DNA from: CAZEBW01 sp964510205
Lineage (GTDB): Bacteria > Chloroflexota > Anaerolineae > VGOG01
Length of the DNA stretch: 38,653 nt
NCBI GenBank assembly: GCA_964510205.1
Contig: CAZEBW010000030.1
Span: forward strand, 1 to 38,653
Direction of reading: 5' to 3'
In this document: piece by piece, positions 30,374-38,653 of the stretch
Layout of the letters: each line of letters opens with the position of its first letter
Numbering within the stretch: position 1 is the stretch's first letter
The notes under the pieces: model-generated
What the model saw: only the letters and a program-made list of their open reading frames with translations
What the model was told of the DNA's origin: nothing
Database searches by the model: none
Made by a program: the position numbers and the translations under genes

Positions 30374-33300
30374 ATGCGCAGCCGAATGATTTTGATGACC
30401 ATAGTGAGGGTTTCCGTCTTGCTGCTGACTGTCGTTCTGCTCCTGGGGACCATGAGTCTGGACGGCCTGAGTGGACAGACGGCAACAGCCCGCATTGATG
30501 CGGACACAGCAGCACTGCAAGCCTACACCTTCAACGGCCACGTCTACCGTGGGCAGCCCTACGACACCAGCACGCCCGTCGCTGGCGTGACTGTCGGGGT
30601 GTGGGGGGACGAAGATGAATGGCCCGAAGCTGGATTCGCCAGGGAGCTACTGGTCAGCACGACGACCAACGCGTCTGGCGCTTTCAGTCTGAGCTGGACA
30701 CCGGGCGAAACCTTCTATGCCTACCTTCACGTCATTGAGGAGGACCCGCCCGACACCTATTCCACTGGTGCGCGTGCGGATGATCAGGGCGAGGGCTACG
30801 TCAAGAACTTCAACGTTGTCTCCTTCCTCGACCTGGGTGAGGGCACCTACACTGGCATCGGCTTCTGGGATGAGGTGCCGACCACCGCCACGCCAACGCC
30901 CACATCCACCGAAGAACCGCCAGAGCACACCCCCACGCCGACCGCTACCACCACCGAAGAGCCGGAACTCCAAGCTGATCTGGAGATCGGCAAACGGATC
31001 GAGGGAAGCGAGCCTGTCGCACCAGGTGGGCACATAGAATACGTGGTCCATGTCCGGAACTGGGGACCATCCGAAGCGCCGAACGTTGTGGTCACGGACT
31101 GGTTACCGCCCGAGGTGACTTACGATGATGCACAAAGTGATCCCAGGTGCCACCTGGATGCCAGCAGGCCGCCGCGTGACGTGGTGATCTGTGAGTTGGG
31201 CGACTTGCCAACAGGCGACTACGAGCTGGTGTTGATAGCCCAGGTGGATGAGGGCATCTGCCACCCAATTCACAACCTGGTTGAGGTGTGGAGCGATATC
31301 CCTGATCCCGGCCCCGAAGACAACGTCATCGAACTGGAAACCCTCATCGGCCCCTGTGAAGGGCCCTACACCTTCACCGGCCACGTCTATCAGGGCTATC
31401 CCCCCGACACCAACGTGCCTATCGGTGAGGTCATCGTGCAACTGTGGGGCGATGATAACGAGTCGCCCGGCGATGGCGCGACCCTCTTGGCTGAGACGCT
31501 CACCAATGGCGCCGGTGAATTCGCCCTGGGTTGGGAGCCGGGGGAGATCTCCTTCCCCTACCACCATGTGGTAGAAGTAGATCCGCCCGGCCATAGCTCC
31601 GTTGCTGCCCAGGTGGACGAACCGGGCTACGTCACGGATTCCAATGTGGTGTCCTATCTGGAGATTCCGCCGGGCACCTACGGCGGCATCGCCTTCTGGG
31701 ATGAGGCCTTAGCCACCGTCACGCCCACGGCCACCCCGACAGCGACGCCCACCGGCACGTTGCAGCCCACCCGCACTCCCACGCCCACCGCGACGCCAAC
31801 GGCCACGCCCACCGGCGAGGCGCCTGAGGAATGGGTGGTGAACACGACCGCCGACCACGACGACGGCGAGTGCCTGCCGCTGGATGTGGGCGACTGCACC
31901 CTGCGCGAGGCCATGCGCATCGCCAACGAGCACGCGGGGCCTGACACCATCCTGTTCGACATCCCCACTGAGGACGCCGGGTACAATCCCGACACCGGCA
32001 AGTGGATGATCAGCCCTCTGAGCGACCTGCCGGAGATCGCAGACGACGGGACGGAGATTGATGGCCGGGCCGAATTAGGGCAGTCTGAGCGGGCACGCCT
32101 TCAAGCGTCGGCCTCTGGGCCAGCCTGCGCGAACTTCGGCAAGATCATCGTGAACTTCATCTCCACCCAAGCCGGCTTCGTCGCCAAAGGCGCCAATGGG
32201 AAGTTGGCCTTTCTGAAAATCAACGGCAATCAATACGCGTCAGCGGTGTCCATGTACGGCACCGGAGCCCATCACAACACCGTCGAGTGCAACATCATCA
32301 GTGGCCTGGCTTGGACGGCGGGTATCTATCACGCCTGGGAGGGCGTGACCATTTTGCACGGTGCTCACGATAACACCATCGATTCCAACGTGATTCACTC
32401 CTTCTCCATCGGCGTGCGCATCGGGGGCATCAGCGCCCCGTACAACAACATCCTGACCGCCAACTGGATCGGCAGTGCGGCGTCTGGCGCACAACCCAAC
32501 ACCTCTGCCGGGGTGATCCTTGAGGGCGGTGCCCATCACAACACCATCGGCCACGCCAGCGACACGAGCAAGGGCAACGTCATCTCCGGAAACAATGGGC
32601 CGGGCATCGTGATCGCTGCGTCGGGGAGCAACAACAACGTGGTGGCCAACAACCGCATCGGCGTCCAGGCCACCTCGGACCAGGCGCTGCCCAACAAGGG
32701 CGCCGGCGTGCGGCTGCAGCAATCGGCCGCCGCCAATACCATCGGACCGGGCAACGTCATCGCCTATAACAGCGGCGATGGCGTAGAGTTTGGCTCCCTC
32801 GGTGGATGGCCGGGATACAACGTGGTGACCTGGAACAGCATCCACGATAACGCGCTCCTGGGCATCCGCAACTCCCGTCTGAAGCCGCCAGTGATCAACT
32901 TCGTCAGCACCACGGGCGTATCGGGGACCACCAATCCTACTTGCAGTGGCTGCACGGTGGAGATCTTCAGCAACCCGTCGCACACAACCGCCCAACCCGC
33001 TGAGGGCAAGACGCCCCTGGGCAAGGCGACCACCCAGTCGGACGGCAGTTGGCAGTGGACGGGATCAGTGCCCTATGGTGTCTGGGTAACGACGACGCTG
33101 ACCAAGAGCGGCGACACCTCCGAGTTCTCCTCGCCGCAGAAGACCATTTTGAGTGTGATGTTCACCGGCAAGATATGTCCGCCCTGGCAGCCGATTATCA
33201 TTTGCTTCCCCAACGTTCGCGTCACGCTGTGGACCAAGATCGGCGAGGGCCAAGACTGGACGAAGATAGGCCAGACTATCACCGACGAGGAGGGCCAGTT

Positions 33301-36300
33301 CACCCTGGCCGACAGTATATCCGAAGTGCCGCAATCTGAGTACAAGCTGGTGATGGTTGACTCGCGCTACCGCGTGGTGCAGGCGGAGTCGGCCAGCGGC
33401 GGCGAGGTGCAGCCCGACGGCTCCATCCTGTTCAGGGACCTGGAACGCGGGGTCTACGAAGAGAATATCTTCTACGTGGAGGAGGTGGAGCCCGTGGAGC
33501 AGGTGGTCAACACCACCGCCGACCACGACGACGGCCGTTGCGACCCGCTTGAGAGCGGCGACTGCACCCTGCGCGAGGCCATCAACGCCGCCAACGAAGG
33601 GGAAGGCCCCACCACCATCGTCTTCGACATTCCTGAGGACGACCCCGGCTTCGCCGATGGCAAGTGGACCATTCAGCCCGAGACCGAACTGCCGTCACTG
33701 ACGGCCGACGGCCTTACTCTCGGCGCGTGCGTAGATCCGATCATGGTGGTCATGGACGGCACGCTGATGCCACCGTGCATGAACGGCTTCGTGGTCAATG
33801 GGTCTCACACGAAGCTCATGGGCTTGATCCTGAGCAACTGGCCAGCCAACGGCGTGCTCGTCACCGGCAACCACAACGTGGTGGCCTGCAACCAAATCGT
33901 GGACAACGCTGGTGACGGCGTGCGAATCGAAGCCGGAGCCGATCACAACACCGTGGGTGGCTCGCTGGGCCGCAACCTGATCTCCGGCAACAGTGGAGAC
34001 GGCGTGGCCATCACGGGCGCGGGGACGAATGACAACGACGTGATCGGCAACTACATCGGCACCGACGAGGCCGGCACCGCGGCCTGGGCCAACAGCGGGC
34101 ACGGCGTCCACATCTACGGCGGCGCGCGATACAACAGCGTGGGCGGTGCGTCGGGGGAAGACGGCAACGTCATCGCCGGCAACGGCCACAGCGGGGTCAT
34201 GATCGAGGGGAGCGACACCTGGAGCAACGAGGTGGGCAGCAACCTGATCGGCGTCGCCCTGGGCGGCAAATCCACGCTGGGCAACGGGCATCACGGCATG
34301 GGCATCTACGGCGGCGCGATGGACAACGACGTGGGCAGCGACTACCTCTCGCCCAACGTCATCGGCGGCAACGGCTGGAGTGGCGTGGCCATCGTGAACA
34401 GCGACCTCAACCTCGTCCACGGCAACTCCATCGGCGCCGATCCCAGCGGGGTCCGGAAGCTGGGCAACGCTTTCTACGGAGTGCACGTGGTGGGCGGGAT
34501 GGACAACGCCATTGGCTCCAACGCCATCGCCCACAACGGCAGCGATGGCGTGCGTGTCGAGGGTGCGAGCACGGTTCACAACTGGATCACGGTCAATGCC
34601 ATCACCGCCAACGGCGGCAAGGGCATCGAAAACATCAGCGGGGGCAACACCGAGCTATCGCCGCCCGTCATCACCAGCGTGACCAGCGGCGGCGTCAGCG
34701 GCACCGCCTGCGCCGGCTGCACAGTGGAGATCTTCTCCGATCCCGCCGACGAGGGGCAGTACGTCCATTCGCCGCCCACCGCCGTCGCCGACAGTGGCGG
34801 GAACTGGTCGTGGAGCGGCAGCATCACCGGCGCCAAGGTGGCCGCCACCGCCACCGACTGGTTCTACAACACCTCCGAGTTCTCCACTTACGGCGTGCTG
34901 TTGTTCACGGGGCGGGTGGACTTCACACCCGATTCGCCCTTCCCGCGTCCGATTCCGATGGAAGTGGGGCTGTACGGATCCCAAGAGGCCAGCGAGCTGG
35001 GCCAGCGGCTGGTCAGTGTGCCCACCAACCGGGATGGCACCTACGAGCTGCGCTACGGGGGCACTGCGGACAGCGGCGGCGACTACGCCTACCTCAACCT
35101 AGCTTTGGTAGACCCGGCGTACGAGGTGGACAGTGCCGACTCTGGCAGCGGCGGGCGTGTCACGGATCAACTCTGGATTCAGTTTGAGGTGAGCCAGTTA
35201 AGAGCGCGCTCTGGCAGCCTTCAACCCCCCTTGCCACCCTTCCCCGACAACGACTGGGTGGTGCGCAGCATCTTCGATCTGGACGGCTCCGTGGAGGTGA
35301 ATCCGGTTGAGAAGGGCGCGCCCCACGCTCCCCCCAGCGAGGCCCAGCTCATAGACTTCTACATTGACGGCATCGAGGTCACTCAGGCCATCCAGTGCTT
35401 CGACCAGACGGAGGGGGACACGGGACAGGTTTGTAAAAAGGACAACGATCTGCCTCTGGTGGCTGGCAAGCTGGCCGTGGTGCGAGTTTACGCCACGGTG
35501 AACCTGTCGTGCTCGCAACTCACCAGCCAGGGCAAGATTCGCGTAGACTTGAACTATGCCCAGGGCTTGAGTGCCCAAGGCGTAGGAACCTACTTCACGG
35601 TGTATTGCGGATCCCAGTCCGCTCGGCGTGCGGAGACGTATTTCCCGGCCACGGCCAATTTCTATCTGACCGTGCCTACTGCTGGCACAGTGAGCTTCTG
35701 GGCCGAGGTGAACAAAGACCAGTCCCGGTTCGAGGGGAACTACAATAACAATCGCTACCCGGCCACAGGCACGTTGGACATCGAATTCAAGGCGCGCAAG
35801 CCCTTGAGCATCGGCTACGTCATGATAGACTATCACCCCAAGCCGTCCCAACTTTCTTACAAGAAGTTCGCGGGGAGTTCCAAGCCCAGCGCAACTTGGG
35901 TCGCCTCAAAGTCAGCCTATGAACTCGCGGAAGCCATCTATCCTCTCGACACCTTCAACTATTACAAGTTTGGAGCGGGCTGGCTCTATTACGATGGGAT
36001 AGATGTGCGGGACGACCACGGCAGCAAGTTACTTGAGAAACTCACCAAGGACTGGGAATACTGGAAGCTGTCAGGGAAGCAGATGCCCGACCAGTTCTTT
36101 GGCTGGCTGCCAGACAAGGCTAACGAAGGTGCCGGCGGGTGGGGTGGCACGGCCGACGCACCGCCTCCCGTGTACAGCGGCAAGGGGCGGGCGGCCATAG
36201 GCATAGAAGGATACAGCGATATCCTGCCCCACGAGGTGGGCCACAACCTGAAGCTCTACCACGCGCCCTGCCCGGCCGCAGGACAGCCTGACGCACCTTC

Positions 36301-37423
36301 GGGTATTGACCCCAGTTGGCCCTATACCACCGGGTACATCCAGGAGGTGGGATTCGACGTCGCCGATGGCTCCCTCATGGCTGCCTATGAGGCTGACATC
36401 ATGAGTTACTGCTATCTTAAGTGGATCTCGCCCTATCACTGGAACAAGCTATTCAATGAGCTGGCTCCGTCCACCACGAGTGGCGCTGCGGCCCTCTCCG
36501 CGCCGCAGTCCTATGTGCTGGTTAGCGGACTGGTGGGTGACGACGATACCGGCGAACTCGACCCGCTTGTCGTGCTGGAATCGGACGCCGAGCCGCCGGA
36601 CACACCGACAGGCGGCGAATACTGCCTGGCCTTCTATGACCCGGCCGGTGCGCCCCTGGCCAACTACTGTTTCGATCTATCCTTCACGCCTGTGGAATCG
36701 GCTGAGTCGGTGGACGTCGCTCCCTTCGCTTATGCCTTGCCCTACCCAGCGGAGACGACCCGCGTGGCTCTCCTGCATGGCGAGACGCTGCTGGACGAGA
36801 GGGCTGCCAGCGCCAATGCGCCCGAAATCTCGCTCATGTCGCCCAGCGGCGGCGAAGTTTGGGACGGCATCCAGACCGTGATCTGGGAGGCCAGCGACGC
36901 CGGCGGCGATGAGCTGACCTTCGGTGTCTTCTACAGCAACGACGGCGGCGACACCTGGATGCCAATCGCCATGGATCTCACAGACACCAGCTACCGCCTC
37001 GACACCACGGCGCTGCCCGGCGGTGAGGAAGTGCTGATCCGCGTGCTGGTCAGCGACGGCTTCCACACTATCCGTGTTGACTCGCCTCCGTTGTCCGTCC
37101 CGACCAAGGCCCCCGAGGTGCTGATCGCCACACCGGACGAGGGGGCTCTTTCGCCGCCGGAGCAGGCCCTGTACCTGGCCGGCTCAGCCTACGATCCCGA
37201 GGACGGGCCGCTCTCAGACGCCGCGCTGTCCTGGTGGTCCGACCGAGATGGGCTTCTGGGCCGTGGCGCGCCGCTGATCGTGCCGGGGCTCACCCTCTCC
37301 CCTGGCTGGCACACCCTCACCCTGCGGGCCGCCGACAGCGACAGCCAAATCGGATCAGCCAGCATCAACCTGTTCGTCGGCCACCGGGTCTATCTGCCCG
37401 TCATCTTGAAGAGCTACTCCTGA
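30374..37423 (+). CDS. Giant secreted beta-helix protein with zincin metallopeptidase domain (2349 aa)
   Basis: The ATG at 30374 follows GAGGAGG. Signal peptide 1-39. Order: CnaB/SdrD-like domain (about 50-169), Thr/Pro-Glu linker, DUF11 (about 201-328), second CnaB-like (about 332-446), Thr/Pro linker, CSLREA 1 (CTLREA, about 506), beta-helix 1 (about 593-833), CnaB-like 3 (about 930-1036), CSLREA 2 (about 1064), beta-helix 2 (about 1140-1423), CnaB-like 4 (about 1511-1606), metallopeptidase (about 1663-2036) with HEVGHNLKLYH (His1953, Glu1954, His1957, His1963) and a Met-turn DIMSYC, two Ig-like domains and terminal YLPVILKSYS. All zinc and catalytic residues are present, so the peptidase is likely active. 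Likely a cell-surface or matrix protease-adhesin. Preceded by leader copy 2. Confidence 0.87.
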   Translation: MRSRMILMTIVRVSVLLLTVVLLLGTMSLDGLSGQTATARIDADTAALQAYTFNGHVYRGQPYDTSTPVAGVTVGVWGDEDEWPEAGFARELLVSTTTNASGAFSLSWTPGETFYAYLHVIEEDPPDTYSTGARADDQGEGYVKNFNVVSFLDLGEGTYTGIGFWDEVPTTATPTPTSTEEPPEHTPTPTATTTEEPELQADLEIGKRIEGSEPVAPGGHIEYVVHVRNWGPSEAPNVVVTDWLPPEVTYDDAQSDPRCHLDASRPPRDVVICELGDLPTGDYELVLIAQVDEGICHPIHNLVEVWSDIPDPGPEDNVIELETLIGPCEGPYTFTGHVYQGYPPDTNVPIGEVIVQLWGDDNESPGDGATLLAETLTNGAGEFALGWEPGEISFPYHHVVEVDPPGHSSVAAQVDEPGYVTDSNVVSYLEIPPGTYGGIAFWDEALATVTPTATPTATPTGTLQPTRTPTPTATPTATPTGEAPEEWVVNTTADHDDGECLPLDVGDCTLREAMRIANEHAGPDTILFDIPTEDAGYNPDTGKWMISPLSDLPEIADDGTEIDGRAELGQSERARLQASASGPACANFGKIIVNFISTQAGFVAKGANGKLAFLKINGNQYASAVSMYGTGAHHNTVECNIISGLAWTAGIYHAWEGVTILHGAHDNTIDSNVIHSFSIGVRIGGISAPYNNILTANWIGSAASGAQPNTSAGVILEGGAHHNTIGHASDTSKGNVISGNNGPGIVIAASGSNNNVVANNRIGVQATSDQALPNKGAGVRLQQSAAANTIGPGNVIAYNSGDGVEFGSLGGWPGYNVVTWNSIHDNALLGIRNSRLKPPVINFVSTTGVSGTTNPTCSGCTVEIFSNPSHTTAQPAEGKTPLGKATTQSDGSWQWTGSVPYGVWVTTTLTKSGDTSEFSSPQKTILSVMFTGKICPPWQPIIICFPNVRVTLWTKIGEGQDWTKIGQTITDEEGQFTLADSISEVPQSEYKLVMVDSRYRVVQAESASGGEVQPDGSILFRDLERGVYEENIFYVEEVEPVEQVVNTTADHDDGRCDPLESGDCTLREAINAANEGEGPTTIVFDIPEDDPGFADGKWTIQPETELPSLTADGLTLGACVDPIMVVMDGTLMPPCMNGFVVNGSHTKLMGLILSNWPANGVLVTGNHNVVACNQIVDNAGDGVRIEAGADHNTVGGSLGRNLISGNSGDGVAITGAGTNDNDVIGNYIGTDEAGTAAWANSGHGVHIYGGARYNSVGGASGEDGNVIAGNGHSGVMIEGSDTWSNEVGSNLIGVALGGKSTLGNGHHGMGIYGGAMDNDVGSDYLSPNVIGGNGWSGVAIVNSDLNLVHGNSIGADPSGVRKLGNAFYGVHVVGGMDNAIGSNAIAHNGSDGVRVEGASTVHNWITVNAITANGGKGIENISGGNTELSPPVITSVTSGGVSGTACAGCTVEIFSDPADEGQYVHSPPTAVADSGGNWSWSGSITGAKVAATATDWFYNTSEFSTYGVLLFTGRVDFTPDSPFPRPIPMEVGLYGSQEASELGQRLVSVPTNRDGTYELRYGGTADSGGDYAYLNLALVDPAYEVDSADSGSGGRVTDQLWIQFEVSQLRARSGSLQPPLPPFPDNDWVVRSIFDLDGSVEVNPVEKGAPHAPPSEAQLIDFYIDGIEVTQAIQCFDQTEGDTGQVCKKDNDLPLVAGKLAVVRVYATVNLSCSQLTSQGKIRVDLNYAQGLSAQGVGTYFTVYCGSQSARRAETYFPATANFYLTVPTAGTVSFWAEVNKDQSRFEGNYNNNRYPATGTLDIEFKARKPLSIGYVMIDYHPKPSQLSYKKFAGSSKPSATWVASKSAYELAEAIYPLDTFNYYKFGAGWLYYDGIDVRDDHGSKLLEKLTKDWEYWKLSGKQMPDQFFGWLPDKANEGAGGWGGTADAPPPVYSGKGRAAIGIEGYSDILPHEVGHNLKLYHAPCPAAGQPDAPSGIDPSWPYTTGYIQEVGFDVADGSLMAAYEADIMSYCYLKWISPYHWNKLFNELAPSTTSGAAALSAPQSYVLVSGLVGDDDTGELDPLVVLESDAEPPDTPTGGEYCLAFYDPAGAPLANYCFDLSFTPVESAESVDVAPFAYALPYPAETTRVALLHGETLLDERAASANAPEISLMSPSGGEVWDGIQTVIWEASDAGGDELTFGVFYSNDGGDTWMPIAMDLTDTSYRLDTTALPGGEEVLIRVLVSDGFHTIRVDSPPLSVPTKAPEVLIATPDEGALSPPEQALYLAGSAYDPEDGPLSDAALSWWSDRDGLLGRGAPLIVPGLTLSPGWHTLTLRAADSDSQIGSASINLFVGHRVYLPVILKSYS

Positions 37424-37450
37424 AACGCCAGGGGATATGTCTGAGGCAGC

Positions 37451-37503
37451 GAAGCAAAGCCACCTGTGCAATGAACGCAGGCGGCTTTGCTTCTTGGCCT
37501 TTT
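37451..37503 (+). terminator. Terminator-like hairpin between the second giant and the last gene
   Basis: GAAGCAAAGCC (37451-37461) pairs with GGCTTTGCTTC (37483-37493), extended by CCTG/CAGG, then TTGGCC and TTTT (37500-37503). The tail TTGGCCTTTT is the same as in the two leader attenuators, and the loop has CAATGAACGCAGG similar to leader sequence. Confidence 0.7.
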
Positions 37504-37545
37504 CCCGTGAAGAGAACCCAATATCACCGAGGGTAGTCATGCTCA

Positions 37546-37561
37546 TCGCCAGTAACGGCGA
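37546..37561 (+). promoter_or_regulatory. Conserved 16-nt hairpin box before the ribosome site, copy D
   Basis: TCGCCAGTAACGGCGA: 5-bp stem with a 6-nt loop, 15 nt before the ATG at 37577. An in-frame TAA inside the box shows that it is not coding here. Confidence 0.5.
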
Positions 37562-37576
37562 GAGAGGAGGAGAGAA

Positions 37577-38653
37577 ATGCCAACCCGAACGGATTTGATC
37601 TCTATAGTGAGGTTTTCCGCCGTGATGCTGGCAGCCGTGGCCGCGCTGCTTGTGGCTGGCTCAATCACAAGCCCAGTCGCCTCCAGCGGGCCTGAGCTAA
37701 CCCTAGATACCGTTGACCTGACCGCCGTCGCCGACGCGACGGTGAAGAGCTGGTACCCGGATACCAACTTCGGCAGCGAGGACACCCTGGAACTCGCCTA
37801 CAGCACGATAGACGTGGTGCGTGAAGCGGCTGCCATACTGCGCTTCGACCTTGCCTCTGCCCTGCCACCCAACGCCATCATTGATTCGGCCATCCTTAAG
37901 CTAGACGTGGTGGACGGCGCCGGTGCCGACCCCGTCTCGGTGGCGGTCTACTTCGTCACCAGTGGCTGGACGGAAGGCAGCGTGACCTGGAATTCATTCC
38001 CCACCGCCAACCCCATCGGGATTGCCTCGAGTGTGAGCGCCAGCCCAGGGAGCCAGGCGTCCTGGAACGTCACGACCTATGCACAGGCCTGGTACGGCGG
38101 TTCGAACAATGGCCTCTATCTCCGTGGCCCGACAGATGGAACCTACTATCAACGGGCTTTTGAGAGTCGTGAACACGGCAGCCCGCGATTGACGGTGACC
38201 TACCACGTATCTTGTCCTGCTGACGTCCATGAGCCCAACGACAGCTTTGCTCAGGCCGCTAACATCAATCCCGGGGTCGAGTACACCGCCTACATCTGCC
38301 CCAGCGGCGACGAGGACTACTTCGAGTTCTACGTCACCGCTGGCCAGGAGATCACCATTGACCTGTACGGCGTTTTGGATGACCTCCCCGCTGACTACGA
38401 CGTGGAGCTGTACGATCCGGACGAAGGCTACGTGACGAGATCTCAACTCGGCGGTACCAGTCCTGAGCAAATCATCCACATGGCGGATCAGACGGGAACG
38501 TGGTACGCCCGCGTCTACGGCTACTTAGGCGCCTACAGTGCCGTGGATCCCTATCATTTGCTCGTCAGCCTCAGTGCCCTGCCCACCCCAACCTCTACGC
38601 CCACCCGGACGCCGACGCGTACGCCCCACCCCACACCAACTCCCCCCCCCACC
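37577..38653 (+). CDS. Secreted DNRLRE/PPC-domain protein, 5' part (runs off window)
   Basis: An ATG at 37577 behind GAGGAGGAG opens a frame that stays open for 359 codons to the window end. Signal peptide 1-35 (MPTRTDLISIVRFSAVMLAA...). A DNRLRE-like domain (about 43-214; DATVKSWYPDTNFGSEDTL, VTWNSFP) is followed by a PPC domain (about 215-335; VHEPNDSFAQAANI, CPSGDEDYFEFYV) and a Thr/Pro linker at the edge. The first two domains match those at the N-termini of the proteins at 21652 and 27674, and the signal-peptide coding DNA resembles the gene at 30374 (ATAGTGAGG kept). The missing C-terminal part probably holds another large module. No separate promoter is clear. Confidence 0.85.
   Translation, partial: MPTRTDLISIVRFSAVMLAAVAALLVAGSITSPVASSGPELTLDTVDLTAVADATVKSWYPDTNFGSEDTLELAYSTIDVVREAAAILRFDLASALPPNAIIDSAILKLDVVDGAGADPVSVAVYFVTSGWTEGSVTWNSFPTANPIGIASSVSASPGSQASWNVTTYAQAWYGGSNNGLYLRGPTDGTYYQRAFESREHGSPRLTVTYHVSCPADVHEPNDSFAQAANINPGVEYTAYICPSGDEDYFEFYVTAGQEITIDLYGVLDDLPADYDVELYDPDEGYVTRSQLGGTSPEQIIHMADQTGTWYARVYGYLGAYSAVDPYHLLVSLSALPTPTSTPTRTPTRTPHPTPTPPPT

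Overview
This 38.65 kb window is GC-rich bacterial DNA, most likely from a member of the Chloroflexota (Anaerolineae-like). The evidence is the abundance of Pro/Thr '(TP)n' linkers in secreted proteins, C-termini of the type YLPLILKSYS, sets of palindromic dispersed repeats, and a Gram-positive-like order of housekeeping genes. Calls rest on reading the sequence and on family knowledge; no database search was run.

Positions 1-14.0 kb (almost all minus strand) form a housekeeping block. Read in the direction of transcription it contains: dnaE-ridA; rpsA-like S1 protein; clpC-radA; a YacL-type PIN/TRAM membrane protein; cysS-rlmB; and a tRNA-Thr(UGU), tRNA-Tyr(GUA), tRNA-Thr(GGU), tuf operon with a near-consensus promoter (tuf is cut by the window edge after 18 codons). 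clpC-radA-yacL-cysS-rlmB recalls the Bacillus order with disA, ispD, ispF, gltX and cysE removed.

Positions 14.2-21.3 kb are mixed. They hold two small membrane proteins (DUF2085 and DUF4013), an M23 peptidase behind a Pro/Thr stalk in an operon with glutamate formimidoyltransferase, a DUF523 protein, a GalT/HIT-like nucleotidyltransferase, and a comEA-dtd operon. Three copies of a palindromic element with a TGTCATTGCGAG core lie at 9.8, 18.1 and 18.8 kb. Two of them have terminal inverted repeats and 8-bp target duplications (one perfect, one decayed).

Positions 21.3-38.65 kb (plus strand) are an accessory array of four paralogous secreted multidomain proteins of 1990, 739, 2349 and more than 359 residues. 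The coding starts look alike (purine-rich ribosome site, then M-R/P-T/S-R), and different extracellular modules follow: DNRLRE-type and PPC domains, CSLREA motifs with beta-helices, DUF11, CnaB-like, cohesin and dockerin, a cysteine-less C39-like domain, and a zincin metallopeptidase.

The most notable observation is a duplicated promoter plus 5' leader at 21314-21520 and 30053-30259. Both copies have a perfect TTGACA-17-TATAAT promoter. They are co-linear without net gaps (offset 8739) for about 207 bp, carry a strongly conserved internal block, and end in a near-identical 12-bp intrinsic-terminator hairpin before the coding start. I do not recognise the leader as any riboswitch class; it is a good candidate for an undescribed cis-regulatory RNA controlling giant surface proteins. 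The first giant protein also has a cohesin-dockerin-cohesin layout that could allow self-assembly.
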